This document shows, piece after piece, positions 1-11,749 of a stretch of DNA of 64,000 nt; within the stretch, counting starts at the first letter, position 1; the number at the start of each line of letters is the position of its first letter. Source of the stretch: Paraglaciecola sp. Its GTDB lineage: Bacteria > Pseudomonadota > Gammaproteobacteria > Enterobacterales > Alteromonadaceae. The stretch spans positions 1 to 64,000 of the forward strand of contig JAACSL010000022.1 in the NCBI GenBank assembly GCA_009993955.1, read 5' to 3'. The notes under the pieces are model-generated. The model did no database searches, had not been told where the DNA came from, and was given only the letters and a program-made list of their open reading frames with translations. The translations under genes and the position numbers were made by a program.

Positions 1-87
1 CTCTGTTGGTTCCCACTTTCTTGGTCGAAAGATCGGATCTTGGAACAGGCATTTAGTTCAATTTCTTAAACAGGATTGGGGTTAACT

Positions 88-112
88 AAAAAACGACCCA
101 AGTGGGTCGTTT
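88..112 (-). terminator. Rho-independent terminator of the leu operon
   Basis: Read leftwards, a 10-bp inverted repeat (arms 91-100 and 103-112, core CGACCC/GGGTCG) is followed directly by a run of six T. It lies 26 bp beyond the leuD stop codon, where the leuLABCD transcript should end. Bases 1-87 to its left hold no gene I can support. Confidence 0.85.
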
Positions 113-137
113 CAGAGTGAGTTCGTTAGCTGGGGTT

Positions 138-758
138 TTAGGCTTGTTGCCACGCGGGGCGGCTGGCTTCGAAGGCACTGATTTTATCTTCTAGTTCCAA
201 GGTCAACCCAATGGCATCTAAACCCTTTAACAGATTGTTTTTATGTTGCTCGGCTATGGCAAAGTGAAAATTCAGGTCATTGGCCCTCACACTTTGCGTT
301 TGCAGATCCACGGTAACCTCGATACTCGGATCAGCAGCCACCGCAGCGAACAGTTGATCAATTTCTTTACTGCTTAGTTGCACCGGCAATAATTGGTTGT
401 TGATACAGTTGCCATAGAAAATATCGGCAAAACTGGTGGCGATCACCACTTTGAAGCCATAATCATCCAAAGCCCACGGTGCGTGTTCGCGGCTAGAACC
501 GCAACCAAAATTTTCACGGGTGAGCAAGATACTGGCGCCTTGATGTTCGGCTTTGTTTAAGGCGAAATCTGGATTGAGTACTTGCTCATGTTGATCGAGA
601 TAACGCCAATCATGAAACAGGTGTTTGCCATAACCACTGCGTGTGACCGCCGTTAAAAATTGTTTGGGTATGATCTGGTCTGTATCCACATTGGCTTGAT
701 TTAAGGGGGCGATACGACCGCTATGTATATTGATCCCGGCGGGTGTTGGGTTTTGCAT
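138..758 (-). CDS. leuD: 3-isopropylmalate dehydratase small subunit
   Basis: Small subunit of isopropylmalate isomerase, which with LeuC converts 2-isopropylmalate to 3-isopropylmalate in leucine synthesis (cytoplasm). The 206-residue length is normal. The family landmarks are visible: the N-terminal segment [13 protein letters not shown] (about residues 23-35) and the swivelling-domain active-site stretch [15 protein letters not shown] (about 83-97). It is the last gene of the leftward leuABCD operon, 12 bp downstream of leuC and just ahead of a rho-independent terminator. The family assignment is secure from sequence; nothing unusual is seen. Confidence 0.97.
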   Translation of the reverse strand: MQNPTPAGINIHSGRIAPLNQANVDTDQIIPKQFLTAVTRSGYGKHLFHDWRYLDQHEQVLNPDFALNKAEHQGASILLTRENFGCGSSREHAPWALDDYGFKVVIATSFADIFYGNCINNQLLPVQLSSKEIDQLFAAVAADPSIEVTVDLQTQSVRANDLNFHFAIAEQHKNNLLKGLDAIGLTLELEDKISAFEASRPAWQQA

Positions 759-770
759 GCTCAGTGATTC

Positions 771-2183
771 CTATTGATAGTCGCGTACGTCGGCAAAGTG
801 GCCAGCTAATGCTGCCGCTGCTGCCATGGCTGGACTGACTAAGTGGGTGCGCGCACCACGACCTTGACGACCTTCGAAGTTGCGATTGCTGGTGGAGGCA
901 CAACGATCCCCGGCTTGCAGAATGTCATCATTCATGCCCAAGCACATGGAACAGCCGGGTAAGCGCCATTCGAAGCCAGCATCGAGAAAAATCGTATGCA
1001 ACTGTTCTGCTTCAGCTTGTTGTTTTACCGCATTCGAGCCTGGCACGACGATAGCGGTGACACCTTTAGCCACCTTGCCTTGTTTGGCGATGGCCGCTGC
1101 AGCACGCATATCTTCGATGCGGCCATTGGTACATGAGCCGATAAATACATGGTTAACCGCTAAGTCAGATAACTTTTGTCCGGGCTTTAAGTCCATGTAT
1201 TTTAACGCTTTGTGCGCTGAATCTTGGTCAATCGGGTCGCTAAAATCAGTGGGGGCAGGCACCGTATCGTGTACACCAATCACTTGCCCAGGGTTAGTGC
1301 CCCAAGTGACCTGCGGAGTTATGCTGGTGGCATCTAGCTCAATCACTGTATCAAACACAGCATCGTGGTCAGAATACAAACTTTGCCAGTATGCCAGCGC
1401 CTCTTGCCATTGTTCACCTTTTGGTGCGTACTCACGGCCCTTGATGTAATCAAAGGTACGTTGGTCAGGGGCAATTAAACCGGCTTTTGCTCCTGCTTCG
1501 ATACTCATGTTACACACCGTCATGCGCTCTTCCATGGTCAAACTGCTGATGGCTTCGCCACAATATTCAATTACATGACCAGTCGCCCCAGCATGGCCAA
1601 TTTTACCGATAATCGCCAAGATGATGTCTTTGGCCGTAATACCAATAGGCAACTTACCGTTTACTTTGACCTGCATGCTCTTAGCTTTGCTTTGTTTGAG
1701 GGTTTGGGTGGCAAACACATGTTCAACTTGTGAGGTGCCAATACCAAAGGCCAAGGCACCAAAAGCACCATGAGTAGCGGTATGTGAATCACCACATACC
1801 ACGGTCATACCCGGCAGGATCAAGCCAAGTTCAGGGCCAATGACGTGCACAATCCCCTGCTTTTGATGACCCACGGGAAACAGCGCAATACCGTGTTTAG
1901 CACAGTTATCTGCCAAGGTTTGCAATTGCAGTTTGTTACTGGGCCCACAGGCGTCGATGGCCAATGAACGGGTAGAGATGCTGTGATCCATGGTAGCAAA
2001 GGTACGCTGGGGACAACGTACTTTGCGACCTTTGGCGTCGAGGCCGGCAAAGGCTTGAGGGGTAGTCACTTCATGGATCAGGTGGCGGTCAATATAAATA
2101 AGGGCTTCTTCGCCCGTGCCAGCCTGGTGCTGAGCATCAATAATGTGGTCTTGCCAAATTTTATCAAAAAGGGTACGAGCCAT
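771..2183 (-). CDS. leuC: 3-isopropylmalate dehydratase large subunit
   Basis: Aconitase-family catalytic subunit that pairs with LeuD. At 470 residues it has the usual full length. The [4Fe-4S] ligands are recognisable as the single Cys of [12 protein letters not shown] (about residue 347) and the pair in GCSMCLGMN (about 407 and 410). The substrate-binding segment [19 protein letters not shown] is also intact. The gene lies third in the leu operon, 28 bp after leuB. Cluster assembly by general Fe-S machinery is expected for the family but is not encoded here. Confidence 0.97.
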   Translation of the reverse strand: MARTLFDKIWQDHIIDAQHQAGTGEEALIYIDRHLIHEVTTPQAFAGLDAKGRKVRCPQRTFATMDHSISTRSLAIDACGPSNKLQLQTLADNCAKHGIALFPVGHQKQGIVHVIGPELGLILPGMTVVCGDSHTATHGAFGALAFGIGTSQVEHVFATQTLKQSKAKSMQVKVNGKLPIGITAKDIILAIIGKIGHAGATGHVIEYCGEAISSLTMEERMTVCNMSIEAGAKAGLIAPDQRTFDYIKGREYAPKGEQWQEALAYWQSLYSDHDAVFDTVIELDATSITPQVTWGTNPGQVIGVHDTVPAPTDFSDPIDQDSAHKALKYMDLKPGQKLSDLAVNHVFIGSCTNGRIEDMRAAAAIAKQGKVAKGVTAIVVPGSNAVKQQAEAEQLHTIFLDAGFEWRLPGCSMCLGMNDDILQAGDRCASTSNRNFEGRQGRGARTHLVSPAMAAAAALAGHFADVRDYQ

Positions 2184-2211
2184 GGTTTTTACTCTTATTT
2201 TAATGGTGATA

Positions 2212-3306
<1,095 letters not shown>

Positions 3307-4866
3307 TTATACCCCTGCTATTTTTACTTGTTGTTTTTTCTGTTGGTCGATTTGATCAGCTAAATGGGTGTTATTGAGCACATAAATGAGGGCTTTCACT
3401 CCCGATTCAACGATGTCTGTAGCCAGACCAATACCGTTAAAACGCCGCCCATTGTATTCGGCAATTACGCTAACTTGGGCTAGCGCATTCGCGCCTTCAC
3501 CTTTGGAATCTAACTTGAAGTCAACAATATCAATCAGATTGTGGCCTAATACCTTGGTGATGGCATTGTAAGCCGCATCCACCGGGCCATTACCAATGGC
3601 TGATTCGGTAATTTCTTTGTCACCTACTTTTAAACAAACCGTGGCGCTAGGAATGATTTCTTTACCAGAATTGGCGTGTAAATACTTCAATTCATAATAG
3701 GCATGATGGTGTTCTTGTTGACTGAAAAACAATAAAGCTTCCAAATCGTAATCAAATACTTGGCCTTTTTTGTCGGCCAGTTTTAGGAAAGCGGCGTAAA
3801 CACTTTCCAAATCAAAGTCGCTCTCTTTATAGCCCAATTCGATGAGGCGGTGTTTGATCACATGCCGCCCCGAACGAGAGGTTAAGTTTAAATTGTTTTT
3901 GTTTATGCCCACGCTTTCTGGGGTCATGATCTCATAGGTGTTTTGCGCTTTTAATACACCGTCTTGATGGATCCCAGAGGAATGACTGAAGGCATTTGCC
4001 CCCACAATGGCTTTGTTTGCTTGCACTGGCATGTTGCACAGGTTGCTGACCAACTTAGAGGTGCGCGAAATTTCTTGGCTGCGAATATTCGTATTTAAAC
4101 CATACATGGCGTGGCGAGTCTGTAAGATCATGGCAATTTCTTCCAGTGAGCAGTTACCCGCCCGCTCACCTAAGCCGTTGATAGTGCATTCAACTTGACG
4201 CGCGCCTTGTTCAACTGCGGCTAAGGAATTCGCCACCGCCAAACCTAAGTCGTTATGGCAATGTACCGAGATAATCGCTTTGTCGATGTTGGGAACTCGA
4301 TTAAACAAGTTATGGATGATACCGCCAAACTCGGTTGGCGTGGTATAACCTACCGTGTCAGGAATATTCACCGTGGTGGCCCCGGCATTAATTGCCGCTT
4401 CTACCATGCGGCACAAATAGTCAATATGGGTTCGTCCCGCATCTTCGCAGGAAAATTCCACATCGTTGGTGTAGCGCTGTGCACGTTTAACTGCCTTGAC
4501 TGCCATTTCCACCACTTCATCCTGGGATTTGCGTAACTTGCTGCCCACATGGATTTCTGAGGTGGCAATAAAGGTATGAATACGAAAGTGATCGGCCACT
4601 TTTAAGGCCTCTCCACAGGCATCAATATCCTTGTCCAAGGCACGCGATAAACCACACACTGTGGCATTTTTCACTTCACGGGCAATGGTTTGCACCGAAT
4701 CAAAATCACCGGGAGAAGAGACGGGAAATCCAGCCTCGATAATGTCGACACCAAGGCGTTCAAGCGCCAGAGCAATTTTCAGTTTTTCCTTTACGCCCAA
4801 ACTGGCGGGCAGAGCCTGTTCACCGTCTCGCAAGGTGGTGTCGAATATCTTAACGTGGTTTGACAT
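3307..4866 (-). CDS. leuA: 2-isopropylmalate synthase
   Basis: Condenses acetyl-CoA with 2-oxoisovalerate, the committed step to leucine. I place the start at the ATG at 4866 (protein [17 protein letters not shown]..., 519 residues), because AGGAG lies 6 bp upstream and an upstream in-frame extension to 4959 would run through the attenuator terminator. The catalytic TIM-barrel motif DTTLRDGEQ is at about residues 9-17, and the metal-binding [20 protein letters not shown] is in the middle. A C-terminal LeuA dimer/regulatory domain for leucine feedback follows. First structural gene of the operon, controlled by the leuL attenuator. Confidence 0.97.
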   Translation of the reverse strand: MSNHVKIFDTTLRDGEQALPASLGVKEKLKIALALERLGVDIIEAGFPVSSPGDFDSVQTIAREVKNATVCGLSRALDKDIDACGEALKVADHFRIHTFIATSEIHVGSKLRKSQDEVVEMAVKAVKRAQRYTNDVEFSCEDAGRTHIDYLCRMVEAAINAGATTVNIPDTVGYTTPTEFGGIIHNLFNRVPNIDKAIISVHCHNDLGLAVANSLAAVEQGARQVECTINGLGERAGNCSLEEIAMILQTRHAMYGLNTNIRSQEISRTSKLVSNLCNMPVQANKAIVGANAFSHSSGIHQDGVLKAQNTYEIMTPESVGINKNNLNLTSRSGRHVIKHRLIELGYKESDFDLESVYAAFLKLADKKGQVFDYDLEALLFFSQQEHHHAYYELKYLHANSGKEIIPSATVCLKVGDKEITESAIGNGPVDAAYNAITKVLGHNLIDIVDFKLDSKGEGANALAQVSVIAEYNGRRFNGIGLATDIVESGVKALIYVLNNTHLADQIDQQKKQQVKIAGV

Positions 4867-4935
4867 ACCTTCTCCTATTGCTCTGTTGTGGTGCCTGTAC
4901 CTTAGATGTTGTGTATCACACAGCATATAACGCAC

Positions 4936-4970
4936 ATACAAAAAACCCGTGCTTGGCACGGGTTTTTGTA
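4936..4970 (-). terminator. Leucine-operon attenuator terminator
   Basis: Read leftwards, an 8-bp perfect stem (ACCCGTGC at 4963-4956 and GCACGGGT at 4952-4945, 3-nt loop) extended by A-T pairs is followed by a run of T, 70-80 bp ahead of leuA. An identical copy of the 3' arm, GCACGGGT, overlaps the end of the leuL reading frame (5009-5002). It can pair with the terminator's 5' arm instead, giving the mutually exclusive antiterminator expected of an attenuator. Confidence 0.9.
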
Positions 4971-4999
4971 AATCTGCAACTACGTTGTTTGCTTACAAT

Positions 5000-5056
5000 C
5001 TACCCGTGCAGTCTTGCTGCCAGAAGGAGTAGGATAGTGAGCATGTTTGTAGTCAT
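5000..5056 (-). CDS. leuL: leu operon leader peptide
   Basis: An 18-codon frame, MTTNMLTILLLLAARLHG, lies upstream of leuA and contains four consecutive leucine codons (CTA CTC CTT CTG) plus two more. Its last codons and stop overlap GCACGGGT, a duplicate of the 3' arm of the attenuator hairpin. Ribosome stalling at the Leu run would leave this segment free to pair with the terminator's 5' arm, while completing translation to the stop would mask it and allow termination. This is the established leader-attenuation logic. The sequence fits it closely, though no expression evidence is available here. The SD is weak (AAGGT about 8-12 bp upstream). Confidence 0.88.
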   Translation of the reverse strand: MTTNMLTILLLLAARLHG

Positions 5057-5084
5057 CTAGGTTACCTTAAATTTTATGCTGTCA

Positions 5085-5113
5085 GTTTTAACGCCAAAGA
5101 CGGCACTGGTCAA
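5085..5113 (-). promoter_or_regulatory. Candidate sigma-70 promoter of leuLABCD
   Basis: Read leftwards, a -35 TTGACC (5113-5108, 5 of 6 consensus) and a -10 TAAAAC (5090-5085, 4 of 6) are separated by exactly 17 bp. They place transcription start shortly before the leuL frame. The -10 is weak, so this is a candidate only. Confidence 0.45.
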
Positions 5114-5480
5114 CCAAATGTAGAGCTGAGTTATATAACGAATAAGCATAAGCTTACGTTTTTACTGCTTATTTGTGTTGCTTAGACAAAAATATATAAA
5201 CAATAAGTGGTTACGGCTAATGATTTCAAAACATACCGTGTTTGACGACTGGGCATTCCTTACATTGTCTTTTTATCTAAGACTATGGCATTGTATTTGC
5301 TGCAAAAATGTATTCACGGGCACTACAGTATTTACACCTGCAAAAGTATTCACCTGCGCAGGGGAGTTAAGTGAGTTAGGCTACGACAAGCCCACGGTCT
5401 TTGACCCAAATACGATGCTGCCTGTTTGATGTTTGCTGAACGAGTGTTATCCACTGTATGAAAGGAAGTAGTAAAGCACC
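5114..5480. other. Gene-poor spacer between leu promoter and diguanylate cyclase
   Basis: This 367-bp stretch separates the leftward leu operon from the rightward diguanylate cyclase. An open frame 5175-5429 (84 codons, GTG start, Cys- and Phe-rich, no recognisable family, no good SD) is present but I do not call it a gene. The notable content is a three-copy 18-bp tandem repeat at 5310-5363. No LeuO-like regulator gene is present here. The diguanylate cyclase promoter must lie in the right part, but I see no convincing -35/-10 pair. Confidence 0.5.
5310..5363 (+). repeat. Three-copy 18-bp imperfect tandem repeat
   Basis: Units begin at 5310, 5328 and 5346, each opening GTATTCAC or GTATTTAC, so the period is 18 bp. 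In one frame they would encode VFTGTT, VFTPAK and VFTCAG. The repeat lies in the spacer upstream of the diguanylate cyclase. It could be an iterated binding site or the relic of a repetitive coding sequence; the sequence does not decide. Confidence 0.5.
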
Positions 5481-7157
5481 ATGTTGAGTTGGCTCAATAT
5501 TTTTCGGAATCGATTAACTTTGCTGTTTGGTGGTTTGTTGTTGCTCATCGGCAGTCTGTTATTTTCCTATCTCTACTATCAAGCGTCAGACAAAATCCGC
5601 CAAGCAAGCAGCGATGCCTTGGTGAGCATAGGGCGCACCAATGCCAACGCCTTGGCGGCCACGCTGAAAGAGCGCGAACGGGAAATCATTTTATTAAGTA
5701 AACGTCCGGTTTTCAGCCAACAAGAAGTCAATACCGCCAGTATCCAGAGTATCTTTGAATTGTTGCAAAGCTCTAATCCACATTATGTATGGATAGCTTT
5801 TGTTGACCCTGACGGAAAAGTATTGGTGTCGTTTAATGATTTGTTATTGGGCGACTATGTCAGTGCGCGTCCTTGGTTTGTGCAAGCACAACATGCACCC
5901 TACCTTGGTGATGTGCATGAAGCTGTCTTGCTGGCGAAGCAGTTACAAGTTAAAAACACCGACGAACCCTTGCGTTTTGTTGATTTTGCCGCGCCAGTAT
6001 TTAACGCCAACCACAAACTACTTGGTGTGGTGGCGATTCATGCTGATTGGTCGTGGGTCAAAGTGGTACTACAAGGTTCATTGCCCCATGATGCCAAAGA
6101 GCAAGGTTTAGAAGTGTATATTGCCAATGCTCAGCAACAGTTGCTTTATCCATACGCCAGTATCAGTCAATTGAGCCTGCCTAAAGCATTGCCGGCCAGT
6201 GGTGACAGTGATGTTATTCGTTGGCCTGATGGTGCCGAGTATGTCACCAGCTCTTTTGATGTGAACGTGCCAAATAGTGCTCAACTGGCATGGAAGATAG
6301 TGGTACGTCAGCCCGTTGAAAAAGCCTTAGCAGCGGCATTAGAGTTAAGAACAACCATGCTGTGGATGGGCAGTTTGGCCGTTATTCTGATTTTATCGGT
6401 AACCTACAGGCTCGCTAGTCAAATGAGTCGGCCCATTGAGCAGCTAGCGCGTGTCGCCAATTTGATTCAGGCAGGTAACGAACGAGCCAAGTTCGACATC
6501 AGTAGTAATTTGCAAGAAGTCAAAAGTCTCAGCGCTTCGTTGCAGGGCATGACCAGTAATTTGTTGAGTCGTCGCCAAGCATTGAGTGAGATAAACAGTA
6601 AGTTGGAAGAAAAAGTCCAAGAGCGTACGGCTGCGCTAGAAGAAGCAAATTTGCAACTCCAGCGTCTTTCGCGACGTGATGGCCTGACCGGTTTGCAGAA
6701 TCGCCGAGCAGCTGAAGAAGCTTTGCAGCATGAGTTTTTGGTGCTTAAACGCAGCGGTACGCGCTTTTCAGTATTGATATTAGATGTCGATCATTTCAAA
6801 CAAGTGAACGACAAATTCGGTCATTTGGTGGGTGACGCGGTGTTAATTGACATTGCTAAACTCATTCAATCCAGCGTGCGGCAGACAGACCTTGCCGCAC
6901 GTTTTGGAGGCGAAGAATTTTTGGTGCTGCTCCCCGACACCATTGAAAGTGCCATTAAAGTCGCAGAGAAAATTCGTTTAAGCATAGAAGCCCAGACTTT
7001 CCCAGAAGTAGGCAGGGTGACGGTGAGTATCGGTGTGTCTGGCGCAAGGCGGGCTGATGAGAGTCAAGATGAAGTAGTGCACCGTGCCGATATGGCATTA
7101 TACGAAGCGAAAAGAGCAGGGAGAAACCAAGTCAGCATTGCGGCGGGGAGTTTTTAA
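5481..7157 (+). CDS. Membrane-bound Cache-HAMP-GGDEF diguanylate cyclase
   Basis: Predicted synthesis of c-di-GMP from two GTP at the inner membrane. The order is an N-terminal membrane segment (about residues 12-32), a periplasmic Cache-type sensor region (about 35-285), a second membrane segment (about 293-315), HAMP (about 315-370), a coiled-coil linker (about 370-395) and a GGDEF domain (about 398-555). The catalytic GGEEF is at 476-480, and RQTD at 467-470 is an inhibitory I-site with the canonical five-residue spacing, so an active, product-inhibited enzyme is expected. The ligand is unknown. An AAGGA SD lies about 13 bp before the ATG. It is monocistronic and convergent with the next gene. 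Confidence 0.92.
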   Translation: MLSWLNIFRNRLTLLFGGLLLLIGSLLFSYLYYQASDKIRQASSDALVSIGRTNANALAATLKEREREIILLSKRPVFSQQEVNTASIQSIFELLQSSNPHYVWIAFVDPDGKVLVSFNDLLLGDYVSARPWFVQAQHAPYLGDVHEAVLLAKQLQVKNTDEPLRFVDFAAPVFNANHKLLGVVAIHADWSWVKVVLQGSLPHDAKEQGLEVYIANAQQQLLYPYASISQLSLPKALPASGDSDVIRWPDGAEYVTSSFDVNVPNSAQLAWKIVVRQPVEKALAAALELRTTMLWMGSLAVILILSVTYRLASQMSRPIEQLARVANLIQAGNERAKFDISSNLQEVKSLSASLQGMTSNLLSRRQALSEINSKLEEKVQERTAALEEANLQLQRLSRRDGLTGLQNRRAAEEALQHEFLVLKRSGTRFSVLILDVDHFKQVNDKFGHLVGDAVLIDIAKLIQSSVRQTDLAARFGGEEFLVLLPDTIESAIKVAEKIRLSIEAQTFPEVGRVTVSIGVSGARRADESQDEVVHRADMALYEAKRAGRNQVSIAAGSF

Positions 7158-7197
7158 ACGAAGGGCACCCAACCAATGTTAACAACAGCAACCAAAG

Positions 7198-7854
7198 TTA
7201 ACGAAAGGTCTTCCAGTTAATTCCAAACGACAACATCAACTCACGTAGACTTAAGGTATGCGGTTGGGTTTTGCCTTTGTAGTTCCAACTGTGCCCACAA
7301 CACGCAGCGACCATCACAGCCTTATTCGGTTTAAGCAATTGGACTTGCACGTTAGTGCTTGGTGCGGCCTCACACTTTTTGCCATCTTGCGTAAACCAAC
7401 CAAATTTATTCAGGTGCAAGGTATGCGCCTCTGAATCAATCCTATCAATGGAATCCAGTTCGATATGTTCGTTGCCAAGGGTATTAATGTGCACTGCCAC
7501 GGCGATCCCAAGTTCATGTTGTTGAGCAAACCACTGGGCTACAGCAGCAAAGTCTTCAAGTTTGGCGGGGCAGTGTGCGGCTTGTTTGTGTTGCCAACTG
7601 GCATTATGGCTGTCGAGCACCAATACCGGATGAGGCTGTAAAAATTGATAGGCAGCGCGTTTTATATAGTGCTTCAAGCCGCCAATTTGACGTTGTAACA
7701 GACTGATATTATTGAATTTTCGCTGGGCTAAGGCGCTAAGTTCTCGTTCGTACAGGGCATTACACAGTTCAGCAAAATGTAGCTGACGAACATCGTCAGA
7801 AAAGATATTAACTTGTTGACCGAGATCAATGGGGGGAGGGAGTGTCGATTTCAT
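7198..7854 (-). CDS. Hypothetical protein
   Basis: A 218-residue soluble-looking protein whose family I do not recognise. It has no signal peptide or membrane segment. The middle contains PVLVLDSHNASW and AVAVHINTLG, and the C-terminal part contains a Cys-Cys pair (VAACCGHSWNYKG) that could bind metal, but no catalytic motif is certain. I chose the ATG at 7854 over a TTG one codon upstream; neither has a clear SD. It lies downstream of eno on the same strand, beyond a hairpin at 7881-7908, and converges with the diguanylate cyclase with a 40-bp gap. Confidence 0.75.
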   Translation of the reverse strand: MKSTLPPPIDLGQQVNIFSDDVRQLHFAELCNALYERELSALAQRKFNNISLLQRQIGGLKHYIKRAAYQFLQPHPVLVLDSHNASWQHKQAAHCPAKLEDFAAVAQWFAQQHELGIAVAVHINTLGNEHIELDSIDRIDSEAHTLHLNKFGWFTQDGKKCEAAPSTNVQVQLLKPNKAVMVAACCGHSWNYKGKTQPHTLSLRELMLSFGINWKTFR

Positions 7855-7880
7855 CAATAGCCATGTTGAATCAATAAGTA

Positions 7881-7908
7881 GGGGATAGCAAGGTAGGTGG
7901 CTATCCCC
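7881..7908 (-). terminator. Hairpin downstream of eno
   Basis: A perfect 9-bp inverted repeat (GGGGATAGC 7881-7889 and GCTATCCCC 7900-7908) lies 8 bp past the enolase stop. The following bases on the minus strand are only moderately T-rich, so it may be a leaky terminator or an mRNA-stabilising hairpin between eno and the downstream hypothetical gene. Confidence 0.55.
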
Positions 7909-7915
7909 GCGCTGA

Positions 7916-9217
<1,302 letters not shown>

Positions 9218-9239
9218 TTACTAAGTCTGAAAAATTAAG

Positions 9240-10904
<1,665 letters not shown>

Positions 10905-10972
10905 TTACTTTTTTGGGGTGATGAATACGCCATTGTTGCTTACGCAAAATAATCACCCTCAGACGGGCAAAT

Positions 10973-11001
10973 AGTATACTTAAAAGCGCGTAATCTCACA
11001 A
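10973..11001 (-). promoter_or_regulatory. Candidate pyrG-eno promoter
   Basis: On the minus strand, TTGTGA (11001-10996) and TATACT (10978-10973) are separated by 17 bp. This is a good sigma-70 pair that would give a leader of about 95 nt before pyrG. Within that leader, GGGTGAT and ATCACCC (around 10914-10957) form an inverted repeat. I found no clear initially-transcribed pyrimidine signal of the known pyrG type. Confidence 0.55.
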
Positions 11002-11310
11002 TTCAAAAGCGTGGATTAAATGAAATAAACCTGTTTTATTTCAGCGTGTAATGGCAGGTAGCAAGTGGGCAAAGCTCGCAGTTAGCACGCAAGTCATGCC
11101 TGCCTTGGCGCAAACGACATACTCTTCCACGTGAATGCCCATCAACGGCTTTAGCCCAAAGCAAATGTGATGTAGAGTCGAAGATTATCGTTTCGAGTAC
11201 TTGCAAAAAGATCACTGAGTGAGTGGTGGTCGCGAGGCATCATTAAGCACTCTAGATTAAATGCATCATTCGCCAAGTAAGGTTTGGCTATAAAAAAAGG
11301 GGATGGATCG
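11002..11310. other. Intergenic region between pyrG promoter and VOC gene
   Basis: About 300 bp without a supported gene. It contains a 9-bp perfect palindrome (11021-11043, TGAAATAAA and its complement, 5-nt loop) just upstream of the pyrG promoter. Short frames on the minus strand (such as the one ending near 11026 with several Cys, or 11151-11348 overlapping the VOC gene) lack SD signals and recognisable family, so I leave them uncalled. Confidence 0.4.
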
Positions 11311-11652
11311 TTGAATATTACTGACATTAGACCGTTTATTCCAAGCAAGGACTACGAGTTATCACGGTCTTTTTACACACTTCTTGGCTTTAAAGGCGAG
11401 CATGCAGGGCCAGATTTAACCCTCTTTCAAAAAGGTAGCTGTACGTTTTTTCTACATAGAAATGTCGACAGTAAAGCGCCGAATTCGATGATGTTGCAAC
11501 TGATCGTCGACAACATAGATGAAGCCTATACGTGGTTATCGAGGATCAGTGATCTTAAGCACAGTGAAATCACCCAAGAACCTTGGGGTGCCGTCGTTTA
11601 TCTGTGGGGACCCAGTGGTGAACTTTGGCATATTACCGAATTGAACAGGTGA
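11311..11652 (+). CDS. VOC (glyoxalase/bleomycin-resistance) family protein
   Basis: A single vicinal-oxygen-chelate domain of about 113 residues. The family pattern is visible: an N-terminal beta strand, then SRSFYTLLGF (FYxxLGF), a central strand with LFQKGSCTFFLHR, and the C-terminal AVVYLWGPSGELWHITEL with the usual Glu-containing strand end. Such proteins are small metal-dependent lyases, dioxygenases or binding proteins; the substrate cannot be told. I prefer the TTG at 11311 because AAGGGGAT lies about 8 bp upstream; another TTG at 11284 has no SD. It stands alone, converging with mutS. Confidence 0.8.
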   Translation: MNITDIRPFIPSKDYELSRSFYTLLGFKGEHAGPDLTLFQKGSCTFFLHRNVDSKAPNSMMLQLIVDNIDEAYTWLSRISDLKHSEITQEPWGAVVYLWGPSGELWHITELNR

Positions 11653-11749
11653 CGATGCGCTCAAACACTGGTGTATTCGTTGCCAATTGTGTAAGCGCTG
11701 AGTACGGTTTTCACCAATTGAAGTGCTTCACTAACTACTCGCTGCTACC

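Noticed and set aside
1-69. Two plus-strand frames are open from the window edge, ending near 69 and 84.
   Set aside because: Either could be the tail of a gene to the left, but 20-27 codons give no family or codon evidence to choose.
4867-4959. N-terminal extension of leuA by 31 codons.
   Set aside because: It would read through the attenuator terminator and has no SD, while the ATG at 4866 has AGGAG and begins right at the family's conserved start.
5175-5429. 84-codon frame in the leu-diguanylate cyclase spacer.
   Set aside because: Odd Cys/Phe-rich composition, no SD, no recognisable family; part of it is the 18-bp repeat.
11020-11250. Minus-strand frame with a Cys-rich end (CELCPLATC) near pyrG.
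   Set aside because: No SD and no family known to me; it overlaps the pyrG promoter side. Probably chance.
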